From: Clostridiaceae bacterium | GTDB lineage: Bacteria > Bacillota > Clostridia > Saccharofermentanales > UBA5734 | Length of the DNA: 21,654 nt | Direction: 5' to 3' | Assembly: GCA_012727965.1 (NCBI GenBank) | Contig: JAAYFZ010000216.1 | Location: 1 to 21,654 of the forward strand | Part shown: piece after piece, positions 7,800 through 14,440 of the stretch | Numbering within the stretch: the stretch's first letter is position 1 | Layout of the letters: every line of letters starts with the position of its first letter | The notes under the pieces: model-generated | What the model saw: the letters and a program-made list of their open reading frames with translations, nothing else | The model's database searches: none | Told to the model about the DNA's origin: nothing | Program-made: the position numbers and the translations under genes

Positions 7800-8755
7800 T
7801 GAGAGATAGTTACGGCAGGGATATTACATATCTAAGACTGTCGGTCACACAAAAATGCAATCTCAGATGCGTGTACTGCAATCCTGATAGTTGTCCGGAG
7901 GCATCAGGTCAGCATCTGCTCTCTGTCGAGGAGATACATCGAATCTGCAGACTACTCTATCAGGATGGTATCAGACGCATTCGCCTGACTGGCGGTGAAC
8001 CTCTGCTGCGCAAGGATCTTGAAGAGATAACTGCAGCCATTCGCTCAATTTCTGACGAGATCGATCTTTCACTTTCAACCAATGGCCAGGGACTTGCTCC
8101 AAGAGCTGCCGCTCTCAAACGGGCCGGACTCAACCGGGTTAATATATCTATGGACTCCACTGATGCAGACAAATACCGCAGATTAACCGGTGGCGGCAAT
8201 CTGGATGATACCCTGGCTGCAATCGATGCCTGTCTTGCTTGCGGCATCACACCGGTAAAAGTAAACGCCGTCCTGCTTAAGAGCATAAATGATGATGGAA
8301 TCACCCAAATGATCGAGCTTACCAAAGAACGGCCGCTTGAGGTCAGGTTTATCGAATTGATGCCGATGAGCAATCTTGGCAGAAACCCCAAACTGCAGAT
8401 GGCCGCTGAGGAAATTCTCATGCTGGAGCCTCGTCTTATCAAAATTGAACAACAGGATCCTCATCAGCCGGCGGTAAGATACATGATTCCTGGCTATGCT
8501 GGTACTGTCGGACTGATTCAGCCAATGTCACACCAATTCTGCCACAGCTGTAATAGAATTCGAATTACTGCAGACGGCATGTTCAAGCCCTGCCTCGGTT
8601 CGATCGATGAAATTTCGCTGCTGCCGGCACTTCAATCAGATGATGATAAGCAGCTTGCGGAAGTTCTGCGGCAGGCTCTATTTAGCAAACCGCGTGGTCA
8701 TAATTTCAGCAATGACTTCATTCCAAGTCGTGATATGAACAAAACCGGCGGCTGA
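7799..8755 (+). CDS. moaA: GTP 3',8-cyclase, radical SAM (MoaA)
   Basis: A 318-residue radical SAM enzyme that starts molybdopterin synthesis by converting GTP to 3',8-cyclo-7,8-dihydro-GTP. The SAM-binding cluster motif C20-x3-C24-x2-C27 is at the N-terminus (TQKCNLRCVYC), LTGGEPLLR and STNGQGL follow, and the C-terminal second-cluster cysteines are in FCHSCNRIRITADGMFKPCLG (C-x2-C-x13-C). The protein ends in TGG, matching the conserved C-terminal double glycine of MoaA that is needed for catalysis. The ribosome binding site GGGAG at 7787-7791 precedes an ATG that overlaps the upstream stop as TAATG. MoaC, its pathway partner, follows after a 78-base gap. Confidence 0.97.
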   Translation: MRDSYGRDITYLRLSVTQKCNLRCVYCNPDSCPEASGQHLLSVEEIHRICRLLYQDGIRRIRLTGGEPLLRKDLEEITAAIRSISDEIDLSLSTNGQGLAPRAAALKRAGLNRVNISMDSTDADKYRRLTGGGNLDDTLAAIDACLACGITPVKVNAVLLKSINDDGITQMIELTKERPLEVRFIELMPMSNLGRNPKLQMAAEEILMLEPRLIKIEQQDPHQPAVRYMIPGYAGTVGLIQPMSHQFCHSCNRIRITADGMFKPCLGSIDEISLLPALQSDDDKQLAEVLRQALFSKPRGHNFSNDFIPSRDMNKTGG

Positions 8756-8795
8756 ACAAGTAATAGATTGATTAATGGACAGAATATAGAGACCT

Positions 8796-8801
8796 TATAA
8801 T
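8796..8801 (+). promoter_or_regulatory. Possible internal -10 box (TATAAT) before moaC
   Basis: A consensus TATAAT lies in the 78-base gap between moaA and moaC, the largest gap within this operon. Upstream hexamers that resemble a -35 (TTGATT at 8768, TGGACA at 8776) have wrong spacing of 22 and 14 bases, so this may be fortuitous. Downstream, GTCAA-TTT-TTGAC (8807-8819) forms a small hairpin directly before the moaC ribosome binding site GGGAG. Confidence 0.25.
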
Positions 8802-8833
8802 AAGAAGTCAATTTTTGACGGGAGAAAGCTAAA

Positions 8834-9364
8834 ATGGAAAAACATGATCAGCGTAAGCCTATTTCAGACGACAGAGTCAATTCTGATCTGACACATCTGA
8901 ACAGCCGTGGCGAAGCACATATGGTCGATGTAGGTGCGAAGAGCATCAGTACTCGACATGCACGTGCTCAGGCTAGAGTCAGGATGCAGCCGACTACACT
9001 GGCCAGACTGATGAATGGCAGCCTACCGAAGGGAGATGTCCTGGCAGTCGTCCGGACAGCAGCTATCATGGCTGCGAAAAAAACACCTGATCTAATCCCG
9101 CTCTGTCACCCACTAATGCTATCTCGCGTCACAGTCGATATCGAACCAACCGGCGAAGATACGATTACGATCGAAACTGAGGTTGCCTGCAGCGGGCAAA
9201 CTGGTGTAGAAATGGAAGCCCTTACAGCTGTATCAGTTGCGGCCTTGACGCTCTATGATATGTGCAAGGCGATTGACCGCGGCATGACAATTGAAAAAAT
9301 CAGACTGATTGAGAAGGCCGGCGGCAAGTCCGGACATTGGCAGAGAGAGAAAACGGAGGAATAA
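8834..9364 (+). CDS. moaC: Cyclic pyranopterin monophosphate synthase (MoaC)
   Basis: A 176-residue enzyme that converts the MoaA product into cyclic pyranopterin monophosphate. Conserved blocks are easy to see: LTHLNSRGEAHMVDVGAKS near the N-terminus, the KKTPDLIPLCHPL helix/loop, TGVEMEALTAVSVAALT, YDMCKAIDR with its catalytic Asp and Lys, and IEKAGGKSGHW at the end. The length is slightly over the usual ~160 because of about 15 additional N-terminal residues. The ribosome binding site is GGGAG at 8820-8824. The MOSC gene follows after three bases, so the two are surely co-translated. No catalytic residue appears to be missing. Confidence 0.97.
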   Translation: MEKHDQRKPISDDRVNSDLTHLNSRGEAHMVDVGAKSISTRHARAQARVRMQPTTLARLMNGSLPKGDVLAVVRTAAIMAAKKTPDLIPLCHPLMLSRVTVDIEPTGEDTITIETEVACSGQTGVEMEALTAVSVAALTLYDMCKAIDRGMTIEKIRLIEKAGGKSGHWQREKTEE

Positions 9365-9367
9365 AAT

Positions 9368-9799
9368 ATGGCAGAACTTGTTGCAATTAACATCAGCAAA
9401 CAAAAAGGCATACCGAAGGAAGCAATTCCCGAGGGCCGCCTGCTTGAAGATTTCGGACTTGAAGGAGATGCCCATTCAGGCAAATGGCATAGACAGCTCT
9501 CACTTCTGGGAACGGAAAGCATCAAGAAAATCGAAGATATGGGTATGGAAGGCTTATGCACTGGCAGATTTGCCGAGAATCTTACAACCCGCGGCATCAT
9601 TCTGTATGAACTTGAACCAGGCACAAAATTCACTGTAGGACCCTGCCTGCTTGAAGTAACCCAGATAGGCAAAGAATGCCATCAACACTGTGCTATCTAC
9701 CATCAGGTCGGCGATTGTGTGATGCCGCGCGAAGGTATTTTTGCCAGAGTGCTGCGTGGTGGAATCATCAGACCAGGCGACCCGATTGAGCTCTGCTGA
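9368..9799 (+). CDS. Stand-alone MOSC domain protein
   Basis: A 143-residue protein made of a single MOSC (molybdenum cofactor sulfurase C-terminal) domain. Visible features are LEDFGLEGDAHSGKWHRQ, which contains the GLEGDxHxGxxHRQ family signature, and GKECHQHCAIYHQVGDCVMPREG with the conserved cysteine that is thought to carry or transfer sulfur. In related clostridial loci this domain is often fused to MogA; here it is separate and follows moaC by three bases, with GGAGG at 9355-9359 as ribosome binding site. Likely roles are binding the pterin cofactor or supplying a terminal sulfido ligand to the metal. No PLP-binding NifS-like domain is attached. It is the last gene of the plus-strand operon; its stop lies 5 bases from the stop of the convergent moaD-like gene. 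Confidence 0.93.
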   Translation: MAELVAINISKQKGIPKEAIPEGRLLEDFGLEGDAHSGKWHRQLSLLGTESIKKIEDMGMEGLCTGRFAENLTTRGIILYELEPGTKFTVGPCLLEVTQIGKECHQHCAIYHQVGDCVMPREGIFARVLRGGIIRPGDPIELC

Positions 9800-9809
9800 A
9801 AAACTCAGC
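9795..9809. other. Small hairpin GCTGA-AAAAC-TCAGC spanning both convergent stop codons
   Basis: A perfect 5-base inverted repeat with a 5-base loop contains the TGA of the MOSC gene (9797-9799) and, on the other strand, the TGA of the moaD-like gene (9805-9807). There is no clear T-run after it on either strand, so it is a weak candidate for a bidirectional terminator, but no better terminator exists between the two operons. Confidence 0.3.
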
Positions 9810-10080
9810 CTGCTTCTGTCACAGGGACAAACACCAGTACGTCGCTATCTGATATAAGACTATCCAGACCACCAAGAGCACTGATATGTCGGCCATTGAT
9901 CAGGATATAAACATCCTCAGCCAGATCACCTTGAGATAGCACAGCTCCGGCAACGGAGCTATGATCCTTGGCGAGCCGGTTAAGCAGCCCTCTGACATCG
10001 GTAATGTCTTGCTCCAGCTTAAGCTCCAGCTCTTTTGTTCCTGCTTTATCTGCCAGCTGCGTCAAAAATCTGATTATCAT
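9805..10080 (-). CDS. MoaD-like (ubiquitin-fold) sulfur-carrier protein, C-terminus Ala-Gly
   Basis: A 91-residue beta-grasp protein of the MoaD/ThiS family, which in molybdopterin synthesis carries sulfur as a C-terminal thiocarboxylate. The start MIIRFLTQLADKAGTKELEL, the LLNRLAKDH helix, the ILINGRHISALGG strand-turn, and the DSDVLVFVPV ending are all family features. Most members end in Gly-Gly after a P(P)V segment; this one ends VTEAG, i.e. Ala-Gly, which is unusual at the functional end. It is fourth in the AOR operon and overlaps the ThiF-like gene by four bases (ATGA), so the E1-like enzyme next door is its probable activator. The association with AOR genes is known (compare AorD in Aromatoleum). 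Whether it serves tungstopterin synthesis generally or only this enzyme is not known. Confidence 0.88.
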   Translation of the reverse strand: MIIRFLTQLADKAGTKELELKLEQDITDVRGLLNRLAKDHSSVAGAVLSQGDLAEDVYILINGRHISALGGLDSLISDSDVLVFVPVTEAG

Positions 10081-10850
10081 TTTCCCATTTCACCATCCTT
10101 GTACAGGTCTGCAGTTCCACAGCAGGAGCAATCCGGATCTCGTTGATGTCTAACCATATCGATGCTCTGATCCTTGCCATTATAATAGTATCTATTACCA
10201 GGTACGGCCTGGCTACAGCCTAGTATAACCGATGCTGCCAGCTGTGCCTGCATAGAGCCTATGACAGCAGGCGCCGTACCCAAAACCATAGCCGTGCCTG
10301 TCCTGCTTCCTTCCGGACGATCTACGTGATGTAGTGGTCCATTCTGACATACATAGCAGGCAGAGCTTCGCGGAATGATATATGAGATATAACCATAGAA
10401 GGCATTTACTGCTCCGTCTATATATGAAATGCCAAGCCTGCAGCAGGTCTCATTGAGCAAATAGCGTATGTTTGCCGAATCAACACAGATAATAACCAGG
10501 TCACTGCCCTCTATAAGTTCATAAATATTGGTTTCATCTACTTTTTTCGCAAAAACTTCAAGCTTCAGATCCGGATCATAGGCAGCAAGCCGCGAAGCAG
10601 CCTGCTCCGCCTTATTGAGCCCAATATCAGCAGGTGTATATAGAAACTGACGATTGAGATTAGTTAGAGATACTGTGTCATGGTCGATTATGCGTAGATT
10701 TTTTACACCGATTCCGGCAAGAGAAAACAGAAGCGAAGAACCGAGCCCACCGGCACCGACCACAGTAATATGAGCGGCGGCCAGTTTTTGCTGACCGCCG
10801 TTGCCAAGCTCGGGTAATCCGAGCTGTCTATCATATCTGCCCTCAGGCAT
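10077..10850 (-). CDS. ThiF/MoeB-family E1-like adenylyltransferase, partner of the MoaD-like protein
   Basis: A 257-residue enzyme that adenylylates the C-terminal carboxylate of a MoaD/ThiS-type protein. It has the ATP-binding loop GAGGLG at 32-37, the DHDTVSLTNLNRQ segment with the arginine finger at R67, the CVDSAN strand end around 122-127, and two zinc-binding pairs C165-x2-C168 and C241-x2-C244. The cysteine that often precedes the GVLGP segment in MoeB/ThiF relatives is absent here (SRTGTAMVLG), which fits an enzyme that only adenylylates and leaves sulfur transfer to another protein. The ATG at 10850 follows AAGGG with 6-base spacing and overlaps the AOR stop by 8 bases. Either MoeB or ThiF could be the nearest named relative; its place in the AOR operon favours cofactor sulfuration. 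Confidence 0.92.
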   Translation of the reverse strand: MPEGRYDRQLGLPELGNGGQQKLAAAHITVVGAGGLGSSLLFSLAGIGVKNLRIIDHDTVSLTNLNRQFLYTPADIGLNKAEQAASRLAAYDPDLKLEVFAKKVDETNIYELIEGSDLVIICVDSANIRYLLNETCCRLGISYIDGAVNAFYGYISYIIPRSSACYVCQNGPLHHVDRPEGSRTGTAMVLGTAPAVIGSMQAQLAASVILGCSQAVPGNRYYYNGKDQSIDMVRHQRDPDCSCCGTADLYKDGEMGK

Positions 10851-12684
10851 TTTTACCCTTGCCAGCTGCTTTTTTCACACCTGGCACGACGACCGGTTGT
10901 TCTGCTGATATATTTTGCAACTGTTGGTCCAGCGGATCGGTCTCAGCCATCAGAGCATCGGTCAGCTCAGAATATTTTTTAATCATTCTATACGTAGTAG
11001 CTTCGTCGAGCTGGCCATGCATACTGGGAGTTTCGAAGAAACGCTTAGGCAGTTTGACCGCCTTCTGCCTGAAGCCATAAGCCTTCTTGATCCTGAGCTT
11101 AGTACGATAAATACGCTTGCCGATCTCAGTCAGATCATCATCTTTCAGATCCCAGCCGATACTGTTGAGAGCTTCAAGAATTGTCTCACGATCATATATT
11201 TTTCTAGCGAACAGGCACATGATCAGAGAGTTGGTCATGCAGCGTTCAAATTCCTCGTCGAAGATTTTTTTGACAACAACATCCTCGTCGAATTCTTTCA
11301 TGCTCTGATCAACTGAATAGCCGCCATTACAAAGATGCGAATGTCTGGCACCAACAGCCGCTCCGACAAGAGCGCCATATCCAGTATGATAACCAGGCAT
11401 TTCATTACCTGCTATGTGCATTGCATACTCTGAACCGCCATAGATAGAAGAGACATACTGGCTGCCCCGGCCGAGATCACGATAGAAGCGATTCTCGCCT
11501 TTTGCCAGGTATCTGATAGCCTCGATATAACCATGACTATCACCAAAAGCAAGAGGCACCAGTGTCTGTTCATCATTGATCAGACCGGCGGAGTAAGCCT
11601 CTGTTGCCCAGCCCAGACAGACACCGCAGCTCATTGCATCCATGCCGGTCTCTTCAACCTCATCGATGATCGCGATAATCTCATCACTGGATTTGATACC
11701 AAGGAAGCTGCCGAGCGCGAAAATAAGCTCATAGTCATAGCTGACACTGATAGCTTCATATTCATGACCTTTGTCGAATTCTCTTCTGTACATGCCGATA
11801 TGAATACAGCCGACAGGACAGCCGGTGCAGGCAAGCTTCCTGACCAGATTCTTCTTGGCAAAAGCCTCGCCGGAAATGTCACTGACATTATCAAATCTAC
11901 CACTCTGCATATTAAGAGTCGGCAAACCACCAGAAGCATTTAGAGGCTCAACATTTATTGGAGTTCCCGCATCATGATACTTAGACATCATATCGGTGCT
12001 GGTACATTTCTTATAAATTTTCTGATAAACCTTAAAATACTTGGGTGTATCAGTGATGTGCATGGAACGGCCACCCAAAACTGAAATTGCTTTGAGGTTC
12101 TTGCTGCCCATGACAGCCCCAAGTCCCAGTCTGCCGAAATGCCTGTAGCTATCGACACATACACTGGCAAAAGACACGTTGTTCTCACCAGCAGGCCCGA
12201 TACGAATAATACTACGTTTACCGCCGCCGGTCTCGCGTTCACGGATAGCACGGCCGGTATCCTCACTGTTTAGCCCCCACATTGCCCTGGCATCCTTCAG
12301 CGCGACATTATTATTGGACACCTGCAGATAGACAGGCTTGGGCGCTTTACCAACCAGTACGATTGCGTCATAGCCGGCCATCAGCATAGTCATAGCCAGT
12401 CTGCCTCCGGCATAGCTCTCGCCAAGCTCATTGGTCAGAGGTGATCTGAACATCGCAACAGTCTTAGTCAATACAGGGAAAAGCCAAGTACCGGCACCAA
12501 TAGCGAAGATGATCGGTTGATCCTCATGGCAGGCATCAAGCTCAGGATGCATCGATTCTTCCAGCAGCTTGCTGGCCAGACCGACACCGCCAAGATAAGG
12601 CATAAGATCTTCTCTCTGTGAGATGCGGATTTTACCAGTGTTCAAATCAACATACAATATTCTCATATATTTTTCGTGTATCAT
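10843..12684 (-). CDS. aor: Tungsten-type aldehyde ferredoxin oxidoreductase, catalytic subunit
   Basis: A 613-residue AOR-family enzyme expected to oxidise aldehydes to acids (or the reverse) with a bis-pterin tungsten site and one [4Fe-4S] cluster. The N-terminal domain carries RSPLTNELGESYAGG and the FGRLGLGAVMGSKNLKAI signature at 183-200. Cluster ligands are C286-x2-C289-x3-C293 and a distant C490 in NSLIMCLF. HEYE at 307-310 and RHSH at 447-450 lie where the proposed catalytic Glu and His of Pyrococcus AOR fall. The ATG at 12684 overlaps the ferredoxin stop (ATGA) and has GGAGG 10 bases upstream; a longer frame reaching 12756 would run through the ferredoxin gene. The C-terminal tail is lysine-rich. 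The pairing with a polyferredoxin resembles AorA/AorB and gut-anaerobe WorS/WorL pairs. The substrate is not predictable. Confidence 0.93.
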   Translation of the reverse strand: MIHEKYMRILYVDLNTGKIRISQREDLMPYLGGVGLASKLLEESMHPELDACHEDQPIIFAIGAGTWLFPVLTKTVAMFRSPLTNELGESYAGGRLAMTMLMAGYDAIVLVGKAPKPVYLQVSNNNVALKDARAMWGLNSEDTGRAIRERETGGGKRSIIRIGPAGENNVSFASVCVDSYRHFGRLGLGAVMGSKNLKAISVLGGRSMHITDTPKYFKVYQKIYKKCTSTDMMSKYHDAGTPINVEPLNASGGLPTLNMQSGRFDNVSDISGEAFAKKNLVRKLACTGCPVGCIHIGMYRREFDKGHEYEAISVSYDYELIFALGSFLGIKSSDEIIAIIDEVEETGMDAMSCGVCLGWATEAYSAGLINDEQTLVPLAFGDSHGYIEAIRYLAKGENRFYRDLGRGSQYVSSIYGGSEYAMHIAGNEMPGYHTGYGALVGAAVGARHSHLCNGGYSVDQSMKEFDEDVVVKKIFDEEFERCMTNSLIMCLFARKIYDRETILEALNSIGWDLKDDDLTEIGKRIYRTKLRIKKAYGFRQKAVKLPKRFFETPSMHGQLDEATTYRMIKKYSELTDALMAETDPLDQQLQNISAEQPVVVPGVKKAAGKGKNA

Positions 12685-13094
12685 TCGGCGCTTACCTCCA
12701 TCATATTCAGGCACTGATGCGGGCAGAAACGGGCACAGGAACCACAATGACGGCAAATGATCGGAGTATTTGTCTCTTCATCGAAAAATACAGCCTGCAT
12801 GATGCACGCTTTTTCGCACTTCCTGCAGCCAATACATTTCTCTGGTTTCAGAATAACTCCTCCGCCAGGTAGCTTCTCAAGAGCGCCGCTTGGGCAAGCC
12901 TCCATACAAGCAGGATCCTTGCAGGCAATACAAACAACAGCAACAAATCTGCCTGTCATACCACCGCTTGTTCTAACCTTGATCGCACTCTTGGACAATG
13001 AATGATTCTGCTTATTGACAATAGAGCAGATATTCATACAGGTAAAGCAGCCAATGCATTTATTCATTTCACTGGCCTTCAGTTTTTTAGGCAT
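12681..13094 (-). CDS. Polyferredoxin (four [4Fe-4S]) electron-transfer subunit of the AOR
   Basis: A 137-residue iron-sulfur protein with sixteen cysteines in four groups: C13/16/19/23, C55/58/63/67, C87/90/93/97 and C114/117/120/124, plus an additional C128. This matches four [4Fe-4S] clusters in a DMSO-reductase-beta/HycB-like fold, the type found as the small subunit beside AOR catalytic subunits. It would pass electrons between the AOR and ferredoxin or another carrier. No flavin/NADH subunit gene is nearby. The frame could start as far upstream as 13223, but the ATG at 13094 is chosen because GGGGAGG lies 8-9 bases before it and the bases beyond contain the probable promoter and a terminator hairpin. 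It is the first gene of the operon and overlaps the AOR start by four bases. Confidence 0.92.
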   Translation of the reverse strand: MPKKLKASEMNKCIGCFTCMNICSIVNKQNHSLSKSAIKVRTSGGMTGRFVAVVCIACKDPACMEACPSGALEKLPGGGVILKPEKCIGCRKCEKACIMQAVFFDEETNTPIICRHCGSCARFCPHQCLNMMEVSAE

Positions 13095-13145
13095 CGTGAT
13101 TTCCTCCCCATAGCTCCGTAAACGTTTGTAACATGCTCCAGCCGT

Positions 13146-13174
13146 ATTATAAAAGAAAAGGCAGCCCGCTTCAA
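13146..13174 (-). promoter_or_regulatory. Sigma-A-like promoter of the ferredoxin-AOR operon
   Basis: On the minus strand TTGAAG (13174-13169) and TATAAT (13151-13146) are separated by exactly 17 bases, about 50 bases before the ferredoxin ATG. The -10 matches consensus fully and the -35 at four of six. The implied leader of about 45 bases is too short to hold a riboswitch. The promoter overlaps the terminator hairpin at 13151-13187. Confidence 0.6.
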
Positions 13175-13187
13175 GCAGTGCTGCCTT
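13151..13187 (-). terminator. Rho-independent terminator downstream of the fructokinase gene
   Basis: Read on the minus strand, AAGGCAGC and GCTGCCTT (arms 13187-13180 and 13165-13158) form an 8-base-pair stem with a loop that can partly pair internally, followed by TTTTCTTTT. It lies about 150 bases after the fructokinase stop and before the AOR operon. The T-rich tail merges into the -10 box of the AOR promoter. Confidence 0.7.
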
Positions 13188-13334
13188 GCTATCATACACC
13201 CGTGTTTTTGTGCATATTGACAATGATATTCTATATTAATGTACTTTTTAACCTGAACAAACATAGCATAAGGCTTATTTTTTCATAAATACCATCTCTT
13301 TTTTGTCCATTTCGGCAAATCCAAGTAGTAATAA

Positions 13335-14315
13335 TTAAAGTTTTGAATTTTCAAAAGGGACATTTTTCTGGCATTCCAGGACCTGATCAAGAGTTGGAAG
13401 AGCAGGTATTGCACCTTTGCTCGTAGTAGTAAGCGAGCCAACAGCATTTCCAAACGCCAAAAATTCTTTGAGATCATTTTCTGTGAGGCTCTCAAGAGTT
13501 TTGCCGGACTGCAGCAGACAATACAGGAAGCCACCGGTAAATGAATCACCGGCACCAGTAGTGTCGACAGTCTTGACGGCATAGGCTGGAGCCTGTGACT
13601 GAGCAGATCTGCTAGAGGCAAAAGCTCCATCAGGGCCAAGAGTTATGAGGACCAGCTTAAGACCATAAGTATCTTTAAGTAATCCGCTGCCCTTCTGAAG
13701 ATCCTTTTCACCTGTCAGAAACAGTAATTCCTCTTCAGAAATTTTCAGTATATCAGCATAAGGCATGGCACCAAGAATAACTTCTTTTGCCTCAGCTTCC
13801 GAAGACCACAGCCTCATTCTTAGATTGGGATCATATGAGATAATGTGACCTTGTTCTCTTGCATACTTTACAGCAGAAAGAGTTGCAGAGCGTGATGGTT
13901 CGCCTGTCATGGAAACTGAGCCAAAATGAAATATTCTGCAATCATCGATTAACTGCTTATTGACCTCCTGAGGAGTCAGCAGCAAATCAGCACCGGGATC
14001 ACGATAGAATGAAAAAGAACGGTCTCCAGACTCACTAAGGTGGACAAAAGCCAGCGTAGTGTGGCAGTCCTCTCCGATTATCAGTCCTTCAGTCGCTACA
14101 CCTACCTGTTTAAGAGTCTGTTTGAGGGCTACACCGAACTGGTCAGCACCTACCTTGCCAATAAAAGCGGTTTTCCTGCCCAATTTACTTAAGCATGCCA
14201 GAACATTGGCCGGAGCTCCGCCTGGATTCTGCTCGAAAATCGGATTATTCTGCGCGGATTGACCGGCGGGAGTAAAATCAATAAGCAGCTCCCCAATAGC
14301 GGTTACGTCGATCAT
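13335..14315 (-). CDS. scrK: Fructokinase (PfkB/ribokinase family)
   Basis: A 326-residue PfkB-family sugar kinase, most like bacterial fructokinases that phosphorylate fructose at C6. The opening AIGELLIDFTPAG, the first PfkB signature around NPGGAPANVLACLSKLG (near residue 31) and FIGKVGADQFG are typical, and the second signature DTTGAGDSFTGGFLYCL contains the anion hole and the catalytic aspartate. HTTLAFVHL and DRSFSFYRDPGAD are also close to fructokinase consensus. Length is normal. The gene lies 125 bases downstream of prmA, has its own hairpin-containing leader and a following terminator, so it is probably a single-gene unit rather than part of the heat-shock operon. No sucrose or fructose transporter is adjacent. 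Another PfkB specificity cannot be excluded. Confidence 0.88.
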   Translation of the reverse strand: MIDVTAIGELLIDFTPAGQSAQNNPIFEQNPGGAPANVLACLSKLGRKTAFIGKVGADQFGVALKQTLKQVGVATEGLIIGEDCHTTLAFVHLSESGDRSFSFYRDPGADLLLTPQEVNKQLIDDCRIFHFGSVSMTGEPSRSATLSAVKYAREQGHIISYDPNLRMRLWSSEAEAKEVILGAMPYADILKISEEELLFLTGEKDLQKGSGLLKDTYGLKLVLITLGPDGAFASSRSAQSQAPAYAVKTVDTTGAGDSFTGGFLYCLLQSGKTLESLTENDLKEFLAFGNAVGSLTTTSKGAIPALPTLDQVLECQKNVPFENSKL

Positions 14316-14341
14316 TTCAACACATACCTCACTTCCTCATT

Positions 14342-14366
14342 GCCGACAGTCATACAGGCTGTCAGC
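14342..14366 (-). repeat. Inverted repeat (8-N9-8) in the fructokinase leader
   Basis: On the minus strand GCTGACAG and CTGTCGGC pair over 8 positions, with one G-U wobble, around a 9-base loop, about 27 bases before the fructokinase ATG. It could be an operator for a sugar-responsive regulator or an mRNA hairpin. An AT-rich segment just upstream (TAATAT, TATTAT near 14370-14393) may hold the promoter, but no good -35 is seen. Confidence 0.35.
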
Positions 14367-14440
14367 ATGCCTATAATATGACCTAATATTATCACAGACA
14401 GAGGGTGCGAGGAAATATGACTTAGTACAAATATCAGGTT

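Noticed and set aside
12681..13223. The ferredoxin frame is open 43 codons further upstream to 13223.
   Set aside because: That stretch contains the promoter and terminator hairpin, has no ribosome binding site, and its peptide is unlike a ferredoxin; the ATG at 13094 has a strong GGAGG.
13283..13334. After the fructokinase TAA the same frame stays open for 19 more codons, ending FMKK.
   Set aside because: The kinase already ends at its normal place after GAIPALPTLDQVL, the extension has no family resemblance, and a single stop with a short open tail is expected by chance.
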